Positions 1-7,803 of a stretch of DNA of 64,000 nucleotides are shown here, piece by piece. Where the stretch lies: contig NZ_MDKC01000032.1 in the NCBI RefSeq assembly GCF_001712755.1, positions 62,001 through 126,000 of the forward strand. Direction: 5' to 3'. Source of the DNA: Gottfriedia luciferensis (GTDB taxonomy: Bacteria > Bacillota > Bacilli > Bacillales > Bacillaceae_G). The position numbers and the translations under genes were made by a program. Each line of letters begins with the position of its first letter. Within the stretch, counting starts at the first letter, position 1. Under the pieces are notes generated by a model. The model searched no databases. It saw nothing but the letters and a program-made list of their open reading frames with translations, and was not told where the DNA came from.

Positions 1-804
1 GTTCAACAAAGACACTGAATTTAATAGGTTTGGTGCTTGATGTCCAGTAAATCCTAGTCCTATTCCAACGAAATTCCATAAATCATTTAAGCCCGAATTA
101 ACAAATAGATTGTATGTCGTGCTATTAGGAACAGCATTCATATCTCCAGAAATAATAACTGGTAACTGTGTATTTGCAGGCCCTAGAAGGATTTCGGTTG
201 CTTGAGCATTACGAACAGCTTCGTCATTTGGTTCCAAATGTGTATTAATTAATTTGAAAACTTTCCCCCCTTTTCTTACTTCTAAGGAGGACCATCCGCG
301 AAGCACTGTTATAGCTTGTCCTCCTACGGGTAAAGTTAAATTTGTTTGAAAGTTTGCTTCCTGTTTACTTAGTATTTTCCATTCAGAATCTTTCCGAATC
401 AATATGGCATCCCTATCTAAATATTGAACTAAATTTCCATTAAGATCAGGTAGGCCTACCGATAGATTATCGTTCTTAGCTCCAATTTTGTATTTCAATC
501 CAAGTTTTTCTAATTCTCCTATTAATAATTCAATAAAATCGAAAGTAACAATCCCAAATGTAGGGATAATTAGCTGTAATAATTCAGCCTCTTGTAAACC
601 TATAAAATCAGGTTTTTCTTTTGCGATTCCTTTAGCAATTGCCTTTACGCGAGTAGTTATGTCAGTTGCTAGAAATTGCTGAAATACTTCTGTTACGCGC
701 TGGGGAATTTGTGCCAGTGTTGTTCCTATTAACGGCGTGAGATCCGCTCCTAAATAAAGATTCCACGTTTGAAAAGATACATCATGTTTATGCTTTGAAC
801 TCAA
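1..804 (-). CDS. Endonuclease/exonuclease/phosphatase family protein (partial, C-terminus cut by window edge)
   Basis: The reading frame is open from a TTG at 804 to the window edge (268 codons), so the C-terminus is missing. An AGGAGTG ribosome binding site lies 8-9 bases before the TTG. Family landmarks of the DNase I-like fold are in order: QE (E72, metal ligand), NTHLEP with H189 (catalytic His), GDMN (D221, N223) and a TGHQAPNL segment near the end. These support a Mg-dependent phosphodiesterase or phosphatase; substrate cannot be told (DNA, sphingomyelin and phosphoinositide hydrolases share the fold). No signal peptide is seen. It stands alone, followed by about 320 bases without a gene. 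Family assignment is firm, function open. Confidence 0.85.
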   Translation of the reverse strand, partial: MSSKHKHDVSFQTWNLYLGADLTPLIGTTLAQIPQRVTEVFQQFLATDITTRVKAIAKGIAKEKPDFIGLQEAELLQLIIPTFGIVTFDFIELLIGELEKLGLKYKIGAKNDNLSVGLPDLNGNLVQYLDRDAILIRKDSEWKILSKQEANFQTNLTLPVGGQAITVLRGWSSLEVRKGGKVFKLINTHLEPNDEAVRNAQATEILLGPANTQLPVIISGDMNAVPNSTTYNLFVNSGLNDLWNFVGIGLGFTGHQAPNLLNSVSLLN

Positions 805-940
805 TTATTCTTCACTCCTATTATGATTAATCTCTATTAATAGATGAAAGAGAATAATAAGTGAAACGGCGTTTATATTAAAAAGTAGTTAAATGATAGG
901 AAAGAAATAGTGTCGACTATACATCGATGTAAAAAGAACT

Positions 941-972
941 AGAATACTATTTAATCTATTAAATAGTATTCT
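941..972. other. Perfect 14-bp hairpin in the 805-1126 intergenic stretch
   Basis: AGAATACTATTTAA is followed after TCTA by its exact complement. On the minus strand it is followed by TTCTTTTT, so it could terminate minus-strand transcription, but no minus-strand gene lies to its right before 1435. The rest of 805-1126 shows nothing else beyond promoter-like AT-rich sequence for the two flanking genes. Confidence 0.5.
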
Positions 973-1126
973 AAACCCCACTCTCCTCTAAGTTTACTTT
1001 TAGTGTATTTATATGAAAACGATCTCAACTTTACCGTGACAAACGCACATTTTTTATAAATGCTCGTTTTTGAAAGCACTTACATTCTACTTGCACATAA
1101 AATATATTGAATGGAGGGATGAATGA

Positions 1127-1309
1127 ATGGAAAGAATTTTTTTAATGTTAGCTAGTATTATTGCTGGTTTTGCTTTAATCAAAATGCCTTTAGCAGGCAC
1201 ATTCTTATCAAGTGTAGAGCCATTAACAGATTTAATTGGTATTTTAGCTATTTTAATTTTCTCCCTTTTCCTAATATACAAAGGGTTTATGAATCTTATC
1301 GGTAAGTAG
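1127..1309 (+). CDS. Small membrane protein, 60 aa, unknown function
   Basis: The ATG at 1127 follows GGAGGG (1113-1118) at ideal spacing. Two hydrophobic segments (about residues 4-20 and 33-55) predict a two-span membrane protein. A terminator follows at 1368. It is a monocistronic unit convergent with the yoaT-like gene. No family is recognised; it resembles the many short hydrophobic proteins of Bacillus genomes. The good ribosome binding site and terminator make it likely real. Confidence 0.7.
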   Translation: MERIFLMLASIIAGFALIKMPLAGTFLSSVEPLTDLIGILAILIFSLFLIYKGFMNLIGK

Positions 1310-1367
1310 GCAGTATATTAGGTTTAGGCATCTTATTAAAATATACTAACGATACAAATTATTAATA

Positions 1368-1414
1368 AACCTGTATCTGATTACTAGTTAATCTTTGATA
1401 CAGGTTATTTTTTT
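1368..1414 (+). terminator. Rho-independent terminator
   Basis: AACCTGTATC (1368-1377) pairs perfectly with GATACAGGTT (1397-1406), followed by a T-run to 1414. It ends the small membrane protein gene at 1127-1309. Confidence 0.85.
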
Positions 1415-1434
1415 GATTTCAAACATATAAACTT

Positions 1435-2271
1435 CTACATATTTTTACTTTTTTTAGTGTCTTTCCTTTTAATTGAATTATTTCCTTTAACTCGCTTTAA
1501 GGTAGCTACGATCAGAAAGCTTACAATAACTAATAATAGCCATGAACTTACTTTACCTAGATGAACTAAACTCCATGCAACCGACTGATTAGGATATTGC
1601 CAAGCACCAAAAAACGTTGCAATATTTTCGGCTATCCATATAAAAAATCCGATTAGTACGAAAGAAAGTGCGATTGGCATACGGTACCTGGTCCCATTAA
1701 CTTCATAAGTGACCCAAGATTTCCAAAAAACAATTATTACAAGCCCTGATAACCACCAACGAACGTCTATCCAAAAATGGTGAGTAAAGAAATTCAAATA
1801 AATTGACGCTGCAAGTGAAGCAACTATCAAAAATGGTGGCCAATTAATTAGTTCAACATTCAGCCTTCTCCACGCTTGACATAAATAACTGGCAACACTT
1901 GCGTACATGAAACCACTATATAGTGGCACTCCAAATAGTTTTGAGTATCCTTCTCCAGGATATGCCCAAGAGCCCATATGTACCTTAAAAAGTTCAAGCG
2001 CAAGTCCAATTAGGTGAAAAAGTGTGATGACCTTTAATTCATCCAATGTTTCTAGCCTAGTACGCACCATTAACCACTGCATCAAAATACAGATCAATAG
2101 TAACCAATCATATCTTGGAAGAAATGGAAGTGGCACAATTTTAGTAAAAGCTAAAGAGGCAAAAATCACAACAGGAAAAATACATGATAAAGCCTGCTCC
2201 CAACCAAATCGAACAAGTTGTTTGAACGCTCTTATAAAATATGACTCATCCTTTTGAAGTATTAAATTCAC
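1435..2271 (-). CDS. yoaT: DUF817 family integral membrane protein (YoaT-like)
   Basis: 278 residues with about eight hydrophobic spans and a basic C-terminal tail rich in Lys. Sequence character (GSWAYPGEGYSKLFGVPLYS, then a second W-rich half) matches the DUF817/YoaT family, whose biochemical role is unknown to me. It is the last gene of a minus-strand set with a YozG-like Cro/C1 regulator (2311) and a DUF2975 protein (2539), the same trio and order I know from B. subtilis yoaS-yozG-yoaT. Control by the neighbouring regulator is likely but inferred. Confidence 0.85.
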   Translation of the reverse strand: MNLILQKDESYFIRAFKQLVRFGWEQALSCIFPVVIFASLAFTKIVPLPFLPRYDWLLLICILMQWLMVRTRLETLDELKVITLFHLIGLALELFKVHMGSWAYPGEGYSKLFGVPLYSGFMYASVASYLCQAWRRLNVELINWPPFLIVASLAASIYLNFFTHHFWIDVRWWLSGLVIIVFWKSWVTYEVNGTRYRMPIALSFVLIGFFIWIAENIATFFGAWQYPNQSVAWSLVHLGKVSSWLLLVIVSFLIVATLKRVKGNNSIKRKDTKKSKNM

Positions 2272-2310
2272 AATTAGCTCTCCTTCATAATTTATATCAA
2301 TCTTAACGAT

Positions 2311-2529
2311 CTATTTGTTGTCTTCATCATTTTGGTACTCTAAAATATCTCCAGGTTGACAGTCTAAGGCATTACAAATCGCTTCTAAAGTTGCAAAACG
2401 TATCGCTTTTGCCTTACCGTTTTTCAAAATAGAAAGATTCGCCATCGTAATCCCAACCCTTTCCGAAAGCTCGGTTACACTCATTTTCCTTTTTGCTAAC
2501 ATCACGTCAATATTAATAATAATTGCCAT
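2311..2529 (-). CDS. yozG: Cro/C1-type helix-turn-helix regulator (YozG-like)
   Basis: 72 residues, almost entirely one HTH domain: VTELSERVGITMANLSILKN forms the helix-turn-helix, followed by ICNALDCQPGDILEY, the typical end of the short YozG-type regulators. No effector domain. It lies 9 bases downstream of the DUF2975 gene and 39 bases upstream of the yoaT-like gene, so the three are probably cotranscribed. This kind of regulator commonly pairs with DUF2975 membrane proteins. Target unknown; autoregulation is plausible. Confidence 0.9.
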   Translation of the reverse strand: MAIIINIDVMLAKRKMSVTELSERVGITMANLSILKNGKAKAIRFATLEAICNALDCQPGDILEYQNDEDNK

Positions 2530-2538
2530 GTTCTCACC

Positions 2539-3021
2539 TCAGACTGTTAAATCATTTTCTGATTTTATATCAATCGCTTCTTTCAAAAGCCTTTCGAGAA
2601 CGGCTGCAAAGACTCCAATTACCAATGAAGCAAAAATCAAGACCATGCCAATAACGATTATTCCTGGAGCGTCATCCATATCAGCGATTAAATAAAAAAG
2701 TGGCAACCCTAGTACATACAAAACACTGATTGCGATTGCACTAAACTTTATTTTCTTTAAAGCGTTAACCGATAATTCCGAGAAAGCTTTGTTTTTATCA
2801 ATGTAGCTTAAAAGTTTAAAAGCTTGATAAAGCGCAAAATAGAAAGGAACCGCTGCAGCATATAGATCTATAAAAATAAAAATTTTCATTAAAGCAATAT
2901 TCGGATACAGTTCAGCAGCAAATTCTGCAATCTTCGGAACCACAAATATACACAATGCAAGAACTGGGAGACCAATAAGAATCACTACTATTTTTAAAAA
3001 GAGAGTTGACCCTCGTTTCAT
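2539..3021 (-). CDS. yoaS: DUF2975 membrane protein (YoaS-like)
   Basis: 160 residues with four predicted membrane spans and a short acidic C-terminus. The start at 3021 follows GAGGTG at good spacing. The DUF2975 pattern (KAFSELSVNALKKIKFSA in the middle loop) is recognisable. First gene of the yoaS-yozG-yoaT-like unit. DUF2975 proteins are almost always next to a short Cro/C1 regulator, as here, which suggests a membrane partner or sensor for it; that is inference. Confidence 0.85.
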   Translation of the reverse strand: MKRGSTLFLKIVVILIGLPVLALCIFVVPKIAEFAAELYPNIALMKIFIFIDLYAAAVPFYFALYQAFKLLSYIDKNKAFSELSVNALKKIKFSAIAISVLYVLGLPLFYLIADMDDAPGIIVIGMVLIFASLVIGVFAAVLERLLKEAIDIKSENDLTV

Positions 3022-3152
3022 AAATGCACCTCACTAAATTATTTTCATTTTGAATTTACCATATAATTTATCGTTTTACAATAAATTATTGTTGTTTTTT
3101 ATTATATTATTATTGTTATAAAAATATCCTTACATTCTTTAAATGATAAAAA

Positions 3153-3177
3153 AGCATTTCTCAACTAAAGAAATGCT
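3153..3177. other. Hairpin in the yoaS-padR divergent region
   Basis: AGCATTTCT (3153-3161) pairs with AGAAATGCT (3169-3177). It lies between two divergently transcribed units, so a terminator role is not obvious. An A-run precedes it, which would read as a U-run for minus-strand transcription. Confidence 0.4.
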
Positions 3178-3257
3178 CTTGTATAAACCTAATCATCCAA
3201 TCTCTCCTTAGAAAGAGAAATTTTTTAAAATGTTGAAATAAATTAACAGAGTATATT

Positions 3258-3308
3258 TACTGTTAGTAACATATTACTGTAATTAACAGTATATTGTTAT
3301 TAACAGTA
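3258..3308. promoter_or_regulatory. Three contiguous 17-bp palindromic operator units upstream of padR
   Basis: Three 17-bp units sit head-to-tail without spacers at 3258, 3275 and 3292. Their consensus is the palindrome TACTGTTAnTAACAGTA. Unit 2 and unit 3 each differ from it at one arm base, unit 1 at its last bases. The array ends 45 bases before the padR start codon, in the promoter zone. PadR repressors typically bind dyads in their own promoter, so these are the likely binding sites. Confidence 0.8.
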
Positions 3309-3353
3309 TGAAATTAATCTTTGGAAATACACAAATTTAGGAGGTTTATATTT

Positions 3354-3695
3354 ATGAAACATACGGGCCGACATACTGGTGCATTTCTTTTATTGTTTTT
3401 AACAGAGGGAGATTGTTATGGAGGGAAACTTTTGCAAAAGTGTGAGGAAGAACTTCCAATTAATCCAATTGATAGTTCTATATTATATCGAACTCTAAAG
3501 CAATTAGAGACTGAAGGTGCTGTTGAGTCTTATTTAGGTAAATCCGAACAAGATAAACCGATCAAGATGTACAAAATTACTGAAGTTGGAAAAGAAAAAT
3601 TAGAAGAATTTCAAATAAACATCGAAGAAAAGCTTAAAAATTTAACATTTTTCATAAACAAATACAATGAATGGAAGGAAGGAGAAGGATCATGA
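3354..3695 (+). CDS. PadR family transcriptional regulator
   Basis: 113 residues from the ATG at 3354, which has AGGAGG nine bases upstream; the TTG at 3321 has none. It shows the PadR winged helix (GAFLLLFLTEGDCYGGKLLQ, then DSSILYRTLKQLETEGAVES) and a short C-terminal dimerisation helix. Its stop overlaps the next gene's start (ATGA at 3692). The tandem palindromes at 3258-3308 make autoregulation likely. Context says it controls the two half-permeases downstream; the inducer is unknown. Confidence 0.92.
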   Translation: MKHTGRHTGAFLLLFLTEGDCYGGKLLQKCEEELPINPIDSSILYRTLKQLETEGAVESYLGKSEQDKPIKMYKITEVGKEKLEEFQINIEEKLKNLTFFINKYNEWKEGEGS

Positions 3696-4174
3696 TTAAT
3701 GCATCGATCCTATACAGTTTAGCTATAATTCTTACTTGTATCTCTTTTATAAAAGATCGAAAGAAAACAAAAGATGCACTATTAAAGTCATGGAGAATGT
3801 TTTGTAATATTTTCCCTGAAATTTTAACGATTATGTTTTTTGTAGGACTATCCTTATCTTTATTAACGCCTTCACTCGTTTCATCAATTATTGGCCAACA
3901 CTCTGGAGTGAAAGGAATAATACTATCTACATTAATTGGTTCAGTTGGACTAATTCCAAGCTTTATCGTTTTTCCTCTTGGAGAAACATTAGTCCAAAAT
4001 GGTGCTGGACTCCCACAAGTAGCAGTATTAATGTCAACTTTAATGTCAGTAGGAATTATTACTTTACCTATGGAACAAAAATTATTTGGAAAAAGTTTTG
4101 CATATGCACGTAATGCAAGTGGACTTTTAATGTCTCTTTTATTTGCATATATAATATGGTTGGTGATGGTATGA
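3692..4174 (+). CDS. Half-size permease, N-terminal-type subunit (predicted permease/nucleoside-recognition-like family)
   Basis: 160 residues from the ATG at 3692, which overlaps the padR stop as ATGA and follows GGAGAAGG. About four to five membrane spans. The central block PSFIVFPLGETLVQNGAGL is echoed in the next protein (PLYLAFPIAVLLLKKGASI), showing that the two are homologous halves of one transporter. The P..FP..GA pattern recalls the COG0701/ArsP-type permeases, which normally hold both halves in one chain; that link is tentative. No Cys-rich metal motif is seen, so the substrate is open. Confidence 0.75.
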   Translation: MINASILYSLAIILTCISFIKDRKKTKDALLKSWRMFCNIFPEILTIMFFVGLSLSLLTPSLVSSIIGQHSGVKGIILSTLIGSVGLIPSFIVFPLGETLVQNGAGLPQVAVLMSTLMSVGIITLPMEQKLFGKSFAYARNASGLLMSLLFAYIIWLVMV

Positions 4175-4698
4175 GTCAATTAAAAAAATATCGTTTCTTT
4201 TTTATTTTATTAATAGCTTTCATCGTACTAACATTATTAAACCACTCACTTGGAATGAAAGCATTTCAGTTAACTGGAAATAGTATATTAAATATGTTAT
4301 TTCTTCTTCCACCTGTTTTAATTTTTGTTGGCTTACTTGATAAATGGGTTGAAAAAGAAACTCTTATTAAATATATGGGAGATAAATCTGGCATTTACGG
4401 TGTTCTGTTTGCTCTTTTACTAGGAGGTATTGCAGCTGGTCCTCTATACCTAGCTTTTCCAATCGCGGTACTTTTATTGAAAAAAGGAGCAAGTATTCGC
4501 TATGTTGTTTTCTTTTTAGGAGTTTGGACAACGGCTAAACTACCTGTCGTTATCTATGAATTTGCTTCATTTGGTATTAAATTTACACTTATTCATCTAT
4601 GTTTCGGCTTAGTATTTTACTATTTAATGGGACTCATTTTTGAGAAGTTTTATAATCATAAACAATTGTTAAATTATGAAAATCACAAAGATATTTAA
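4171..4698 (+). CDS. Half-size permease, second subunit
   Basis: 175 residues from the ATG at 4171 (ATGA overlap with the previous stop); the in-frame ATG at 4156 lies inside the preceding gene and lacks a ribosome binding site. Five or so membrane spans. It carries the same inner repeat as its partner, PLYLAFPIAVLLLKKGASI, and a short basic tail. The tight overlaps padR-permease-permease imply one mRNA and a fixed subunit ratio. Terminator follows at 4801. Probably forms a heteromeric transporter with the 3692-4174 product; substrate unknown. Confidence 0.75.
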   Translation: MSQLKKYRFFFILLIAFIVLTLLNHSLGMKAFQLTGNSILNMLFLLPPVLIFVGLLDKWVEKETLIKYMGDKSGIYGVLFALLLGGIAAGPLYLAFPIAVLLLKKGASIRYVVFFLGVWTTAKLPVVIYEFASFGIKFTLIHLCFGLVFYYLMGLIFEKFYNHKQLLNYENHKDI

Positions 4699-4800
4699 TG
4701 AAAACAGACTCTATTTTAATTAGGTCTTAGTGAAAAAAGAGTACAAAACTAAGAGCCAATTTATCCTCAACATAAATACTAAATGAATAACTGCAATCTA

Positions 4801-4830
4801 AAGAAGACTAGCCCGAATACTAGTCTTCTT
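4801..4830. terminator. Terminator, possibly bidirectional
   Basis: AAGAAGACTAG pairs perfectly (11 bp) with CTAGTCTTCTT at 4820-4830. It lies between the convergent padR-permease unit and the kinase-like gene and could serve both. Confidence 0.75.
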
Positions 4831-4936
4831 TAAATATCAATCGCTATTTCTTGTTTAGAATTCATTTGCAGTCACATAAAATGTTCAATTATAAAACCTA
4901 TTGCACTTATCGTCACATATCTCAACGTGATCTATT

Positions 4937-5596
4937 TTAAATTTTCCTCTTCAATTTTTTGTAAAATCTGTATGAATGTCTAGTAAAATCCAAGAATTTC
5001 AACGGGATTTTAATAGGTACTTTATACAATGTTTTTTTATATAGTTTATAGTAAGCTTTGACTAGATCTTCCCACTTTTCATCTTTTCCTTTTTTGTAAA
5101 AATCAGATATATCTACAACGTACCCTCTACCATCTTTCATCATCACATTTTTTCCGTGAACATCGTATGGATTTAACCCACGACTGATCGCATACTTAAG
5201 CGCAATATTTACATCTTTAATCACACTTTCAGGTATTCGATCACCATTTGCAAGAGCGTTGTATAGGGTAATTCCCTCTAATCTTTTTAATACTAGGTAT
5301 TTTTCACCAAATTGGATCAATTTCGAATATGCTGGATGCTCTCCTAATTGTTTATAGACTTGAACTTCTTTTTCTAAACCGTCTAGATCTTTTCCATACA
5401 CCTTAACAACCACATTTGGTTCAGAATGGTGTATAAAAACAGCCGCATAATTACCTGATCCAATGCATTTCCAACCTTCTGGAATATTCTTAACGACAAT
5501 TGGGTTATTTGGACGTTCACTCTTGAGGTTTACATTCGGAATTAGTTCCTTTTCAATTAGAACCTTAAATTCAGATTCATTTGTTAAAATAGACAT
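4937..5596 (-). CDS. Small protein kinase-like protein (YrzF-like)
   Basis: 219 residues, a minimal protein-kinase fold. Visible: glycine loop GSGNYAAVF (46-54), VVVKVYGK with the ATP-binding Lys65, a catalytic loop YDVHGKNV with D145 and N150, and VVDISDF where D162 takes the metal-binding place of DFG. The HRD motif is reduced to YDV, as in bacterial Bud32/lipopolysaccharide-kinase-like families. AAAGGGG precedes the ATG. Single gene, no partner. A Ser/Thr kinase role is family-based; YrzF-type annotation is from memory. Confidence 0.75.
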   Translation of the reverse strand: MSILTNESEFKVLIEKELIPNVNLKSERPNNPIVVKNIPEGWKCIGSGNYAAVFIHHSEPNVVVKVYGKDLDGLEKEVQVYKQLGEHPAYSKLIQFGEKYLVLKRLEGITLYNALANGDRIPESVIKDVNIALKYAISRGLNPYDVHGKNVMMKDGRGYVVDISDFYKKGKDEKWEDLVKAYYKLYKKTLYKVPIKIPLKFLDFTRHSYRFYKKLKRKI

Positions 5597-5691
5597 TCGT
5601 TTACCCCTTTATATCCGTTTACTACTATTTCTCAATCTATTAACCTATTTAAAATTTATCAATCCCTTTAATAATGACTAAAAAAAAGACC

Positions 5692-6162
5692 TTATTTCTT
5701 AAAAAACTGATTTACTTTGCTTTTATCTTTTAAATTAGTGTGGACTAGTTCCTCTAGTTCCTTTTCATTCGTATATGAGCCTAAATCTTTTCCATACCAT
5801 TGATCAAGTTGTTGTCTTGTCAAAGTATATTTTTGATCAGCAAAATCAAAAACAATCCATTCTACGTTTTTGATCAATGTAAATAAGTAAGTTGCATTAT
5901 TTATTACTATATTTTTAGTATTTGCGGGTAAATTCTTATATTCAATCGTCACACCATAAGGCTTCTTTTTTGTTTGGAGTGACATTTGGGTGAATTCTTT
6001 ATGATTCGGTAATTGTTTTATAATATTTCCTACAGCACTGTTATTACCGACATAAGAATTTTTATAATGAAAAATATCCTTACTTGTGTTTTTGCTTAAA
6101 GAACAGCTGGTTAAACTGATCAATAACATTATTAGTATGAAATAAGCTAAAAATTTTTTCAT
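5692..6162 (-). CDS. Lipoprotein with DUF4825-like domain
   Basis: 156 residues from the ATG at 6162, which follows AAAGGGGG; an upstream in-frame ATG at 6207 has no ribosome binding site. The N-terminus is a type II signal peptide ending LTSC, with lipidation expected at that Cys. The mature part (SYVGNNSAVGNIIKQLPNHKE, then a KKPYGVTIEYKN strand) fits DUF4825, found in membrane-anchored proteins of Bacilli. Function unknown. It stands alone between the kinase-like gene and the MFS gene. Confidence 0.75.
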   Translation of the reverse strand: MKKFLAYFILIMLLISLTSCSLSKNTSKDIFHYKNSYVGNNSAVGNIIKQLPNHKEFTQMSLQTKKKPYGVTIEYKNLPANTKNIVINNATYLFTLIKNVEWIVFDFADQKYTLTRQQLDQWYGKDLGSYTNEKELEELVHTNLKDKSKVNQFFKK

Positions 6163-6264
6163 ATTTCCCCCTTTGTAATTGAGCACGAATTCAATTCGCG
6201 GGCACAATTAAATATACGGTTTTACTAAGAATTTAATTAAACTTTTTATCAAGCATGCAAATTG

Positions 6265-6298
6265 TGAAATAGGAGCTGATTAATCAGCTCCTATTTCA
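6265..6298. terminator. Perfect palindromic terminator-like hairpin
   Basis: A 34-base perfect palindrome centred on TTAA lies 26 bases downstream of the MFS gene (minus strand). The following U-tract is weak, so termination efficiency is uncertain. Confidence 0.65.
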
Positions 6299-6324
6299 TC
6301 TTAATTATAAATTAAATTTGATTT

Positions 6325-7593
6325 TTACATTTGAAGCCCTTGTTCACGTTCTTTTTTTCCTCCACGTGACCAAATCACGACTGGAATAAGGATTAAAGAC
6401 AAAGCTCCTCCAGCTAATGATAATGTTGCATAGCTTGAATTAGCTACAATCATTCCAGACAAAGCACCACCAGATGCTCCTGCTAGTGCAATAAATACAT
6501 CAACAGTCCCTTGAGTTTTGGCACGTGTAGATGAATCTGTTGAATCAACAATTTGAGCAGTTCCACTTATTAGTCCAAAGTTCCAACCTAATCCTAGTAA
6601 TGAAAGCGCAACTACTAGGAGAATCATTGAATCACTAGGTGCTAATGCAGCGGTCAATCCTGCTAAGAGTAGAGTCGCCCCAGACGCAATCGACATGGCA
6701 GTTCGACCGACTTTATCAACAAGAATTCCTGTAATCAATGAAGGAAGATACATCGAGCCAATATGAAACGCAATCACAATCCCTACTTCATTTAGTCCAT
6801 GACCGTGATGTTCCATATGGATCGGTGTCATTGTCATAATAGCAACCATTACAATTTGTGTCAGCACCATAGTTGCGGCTCCAACAGCAATTCCCCTCTT
6901 GTTTTTAATACTTTCAACAGGTGATGAATTTTCCACATTAACTTGTTTTGTTTTATTTGACTCGATCATTTTTGCCATAATTAATGGGTCTGGATTAAGC
7001 ATAACGAAAAGAAACAGACCAGCCAAAATAAAAGCAGTTGCAGATAAAATGAATGGACCTGCAAGTGCTGGCACGCCAATGGAGACAGCAAATTTCCCCA
7101 TTGGGCCTACTAGGTTAGGACCTGCAACAGCACCAAATGTTGTGGAAACCATTGCAATACTAATCGCTTTTGCACGTTGTTTATTATTTGCTAAATCAGT
7201 TCCCGCATATCTAGCCTGCAAATTGGTTGCTGTTCCTGCACCGTATATCAAAAGTGAGGCAAATAAAAGGATAATACTGTTTGTCATTGCTGCAATTACT
7301 ACACCGATTGCACCAAGTCCACCAGTAAAAAATCCTGCAGCAAGCCCGATTCGTCGACCAAATCTTTGCGAAAGCCTACCAACAATTAATGCCGCTCCTG
7401 CTGAGCCTAGTGTAAAAAGGGATGCTGGCAGACCAGTAAAAGCATCTGTTCCAAGCATTTGTTGAGCTAATAGTGCACCGACTGTAACTCCGGCAGCTAA
7501 TCCTGCTCCACCAAAAATTTGCGAAATGCTAACCATCAATAGAGTCCGTTTATATAGCATCTTTTGTTTTTCCTCTGAATTTACATAATCCAT
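6325..7593 (-). CDS. Major facilitator superfamily transporter
   Basis: About 422 residues, 12 hydrophobic spans. The MFS loop 2-3 signature is present as GRLSQRFGRRIG and its half-repeat as GILVDKVGRTA. The ATG at 7593 gives a typical N-terminus; a TTG at 7620 extends it by nine residues, and neither has a strong ribosome binding site. A His-rich loop (HMEHHGHG) sits in the middle of the second half. Likely a drug or metabolite exporter; substrate not predictable. Single-gene unit. Confidence 0.85.
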   Translation of the reverse strand: MDYVNSEEKQKMLYKRTLLMVSISQIFGGAGLAAGVTVGALLAQQMLGTDAFTGLPASLFTLGSAGAALIVGRLSQRFGRRIGLAAGFFTGGLGAIGVVIAAMTNSIILLFASLLIYGAGTATNLQARYAGTDLANNKQRAKAISIAMVSTTFGAVAGPNLVGPMGKFAVSIGVPALAGPFILSATAFILAGLFLFVMLNPDPLIMAKMIESNKTKQVNVENSSPVESIKNKRGIAVGAATMVLTQIVMVAIMTMTPIHMEHHGHGLNEVGIVIAFHIGSMYLPSLITGILVDKVGRTAMSIASGATLLLAGLTAALAPSDSMILLVVALSLLGLGWNFGLISGTAQIVDSTDSSTRAKTQGTVDVFIALAGASGGALSGMIVANSSYATLSLAGGALSLILIPVVIWSRGGKKEREQGLQM

Positions 7594-7624
7594 TGCAAAA
7601 TTATGCGCTCGGTTATTCAATTAA

Positions 7625-7803
7625 ACACCGTTGCCAAAAACTTATAAAAATCAATAAAAAACATTATTTTTAATAGATTTCGTTTATTTCCCTTTTCTAC
7701 GTGTCCGATTTTGCCTAGTTAGGCTACTTTCGTTTGGTCTAACACTCCAAGGGCGTAAATTCGGATACAACGAATCCTACATATTAGTAATGACGTCTAG
7801 GTA
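7625..7803 (-). ncRNA. Probable omega (reRNA) guide RNA region and right end of the TnpB element
   Basis: TnpB guide RNAs are read from the 3' end of tnpB through the transposon's right end. The 180 bases after the tnpB stop contain structured, locally GC-richer sequence, including the palindrome GCCTAGTTAGGC (7713-7724) and a ..GCCCTTGGAGTGTTAGACC.. block, unlike the surrounding AT-rich DNA. The exact right end, and so the guide start, cannot be fixed without related copies. The boundaries given are the intergenic limits. Confidence 0.45.

Noticed and set aside
3652..4179. Minus-strand 175-codon frame opposite the half-permease
   Set aside because: Antisense shadow; the plus-strand frame has the ribosome binding site, coupled starts and membrane-protein pattern.
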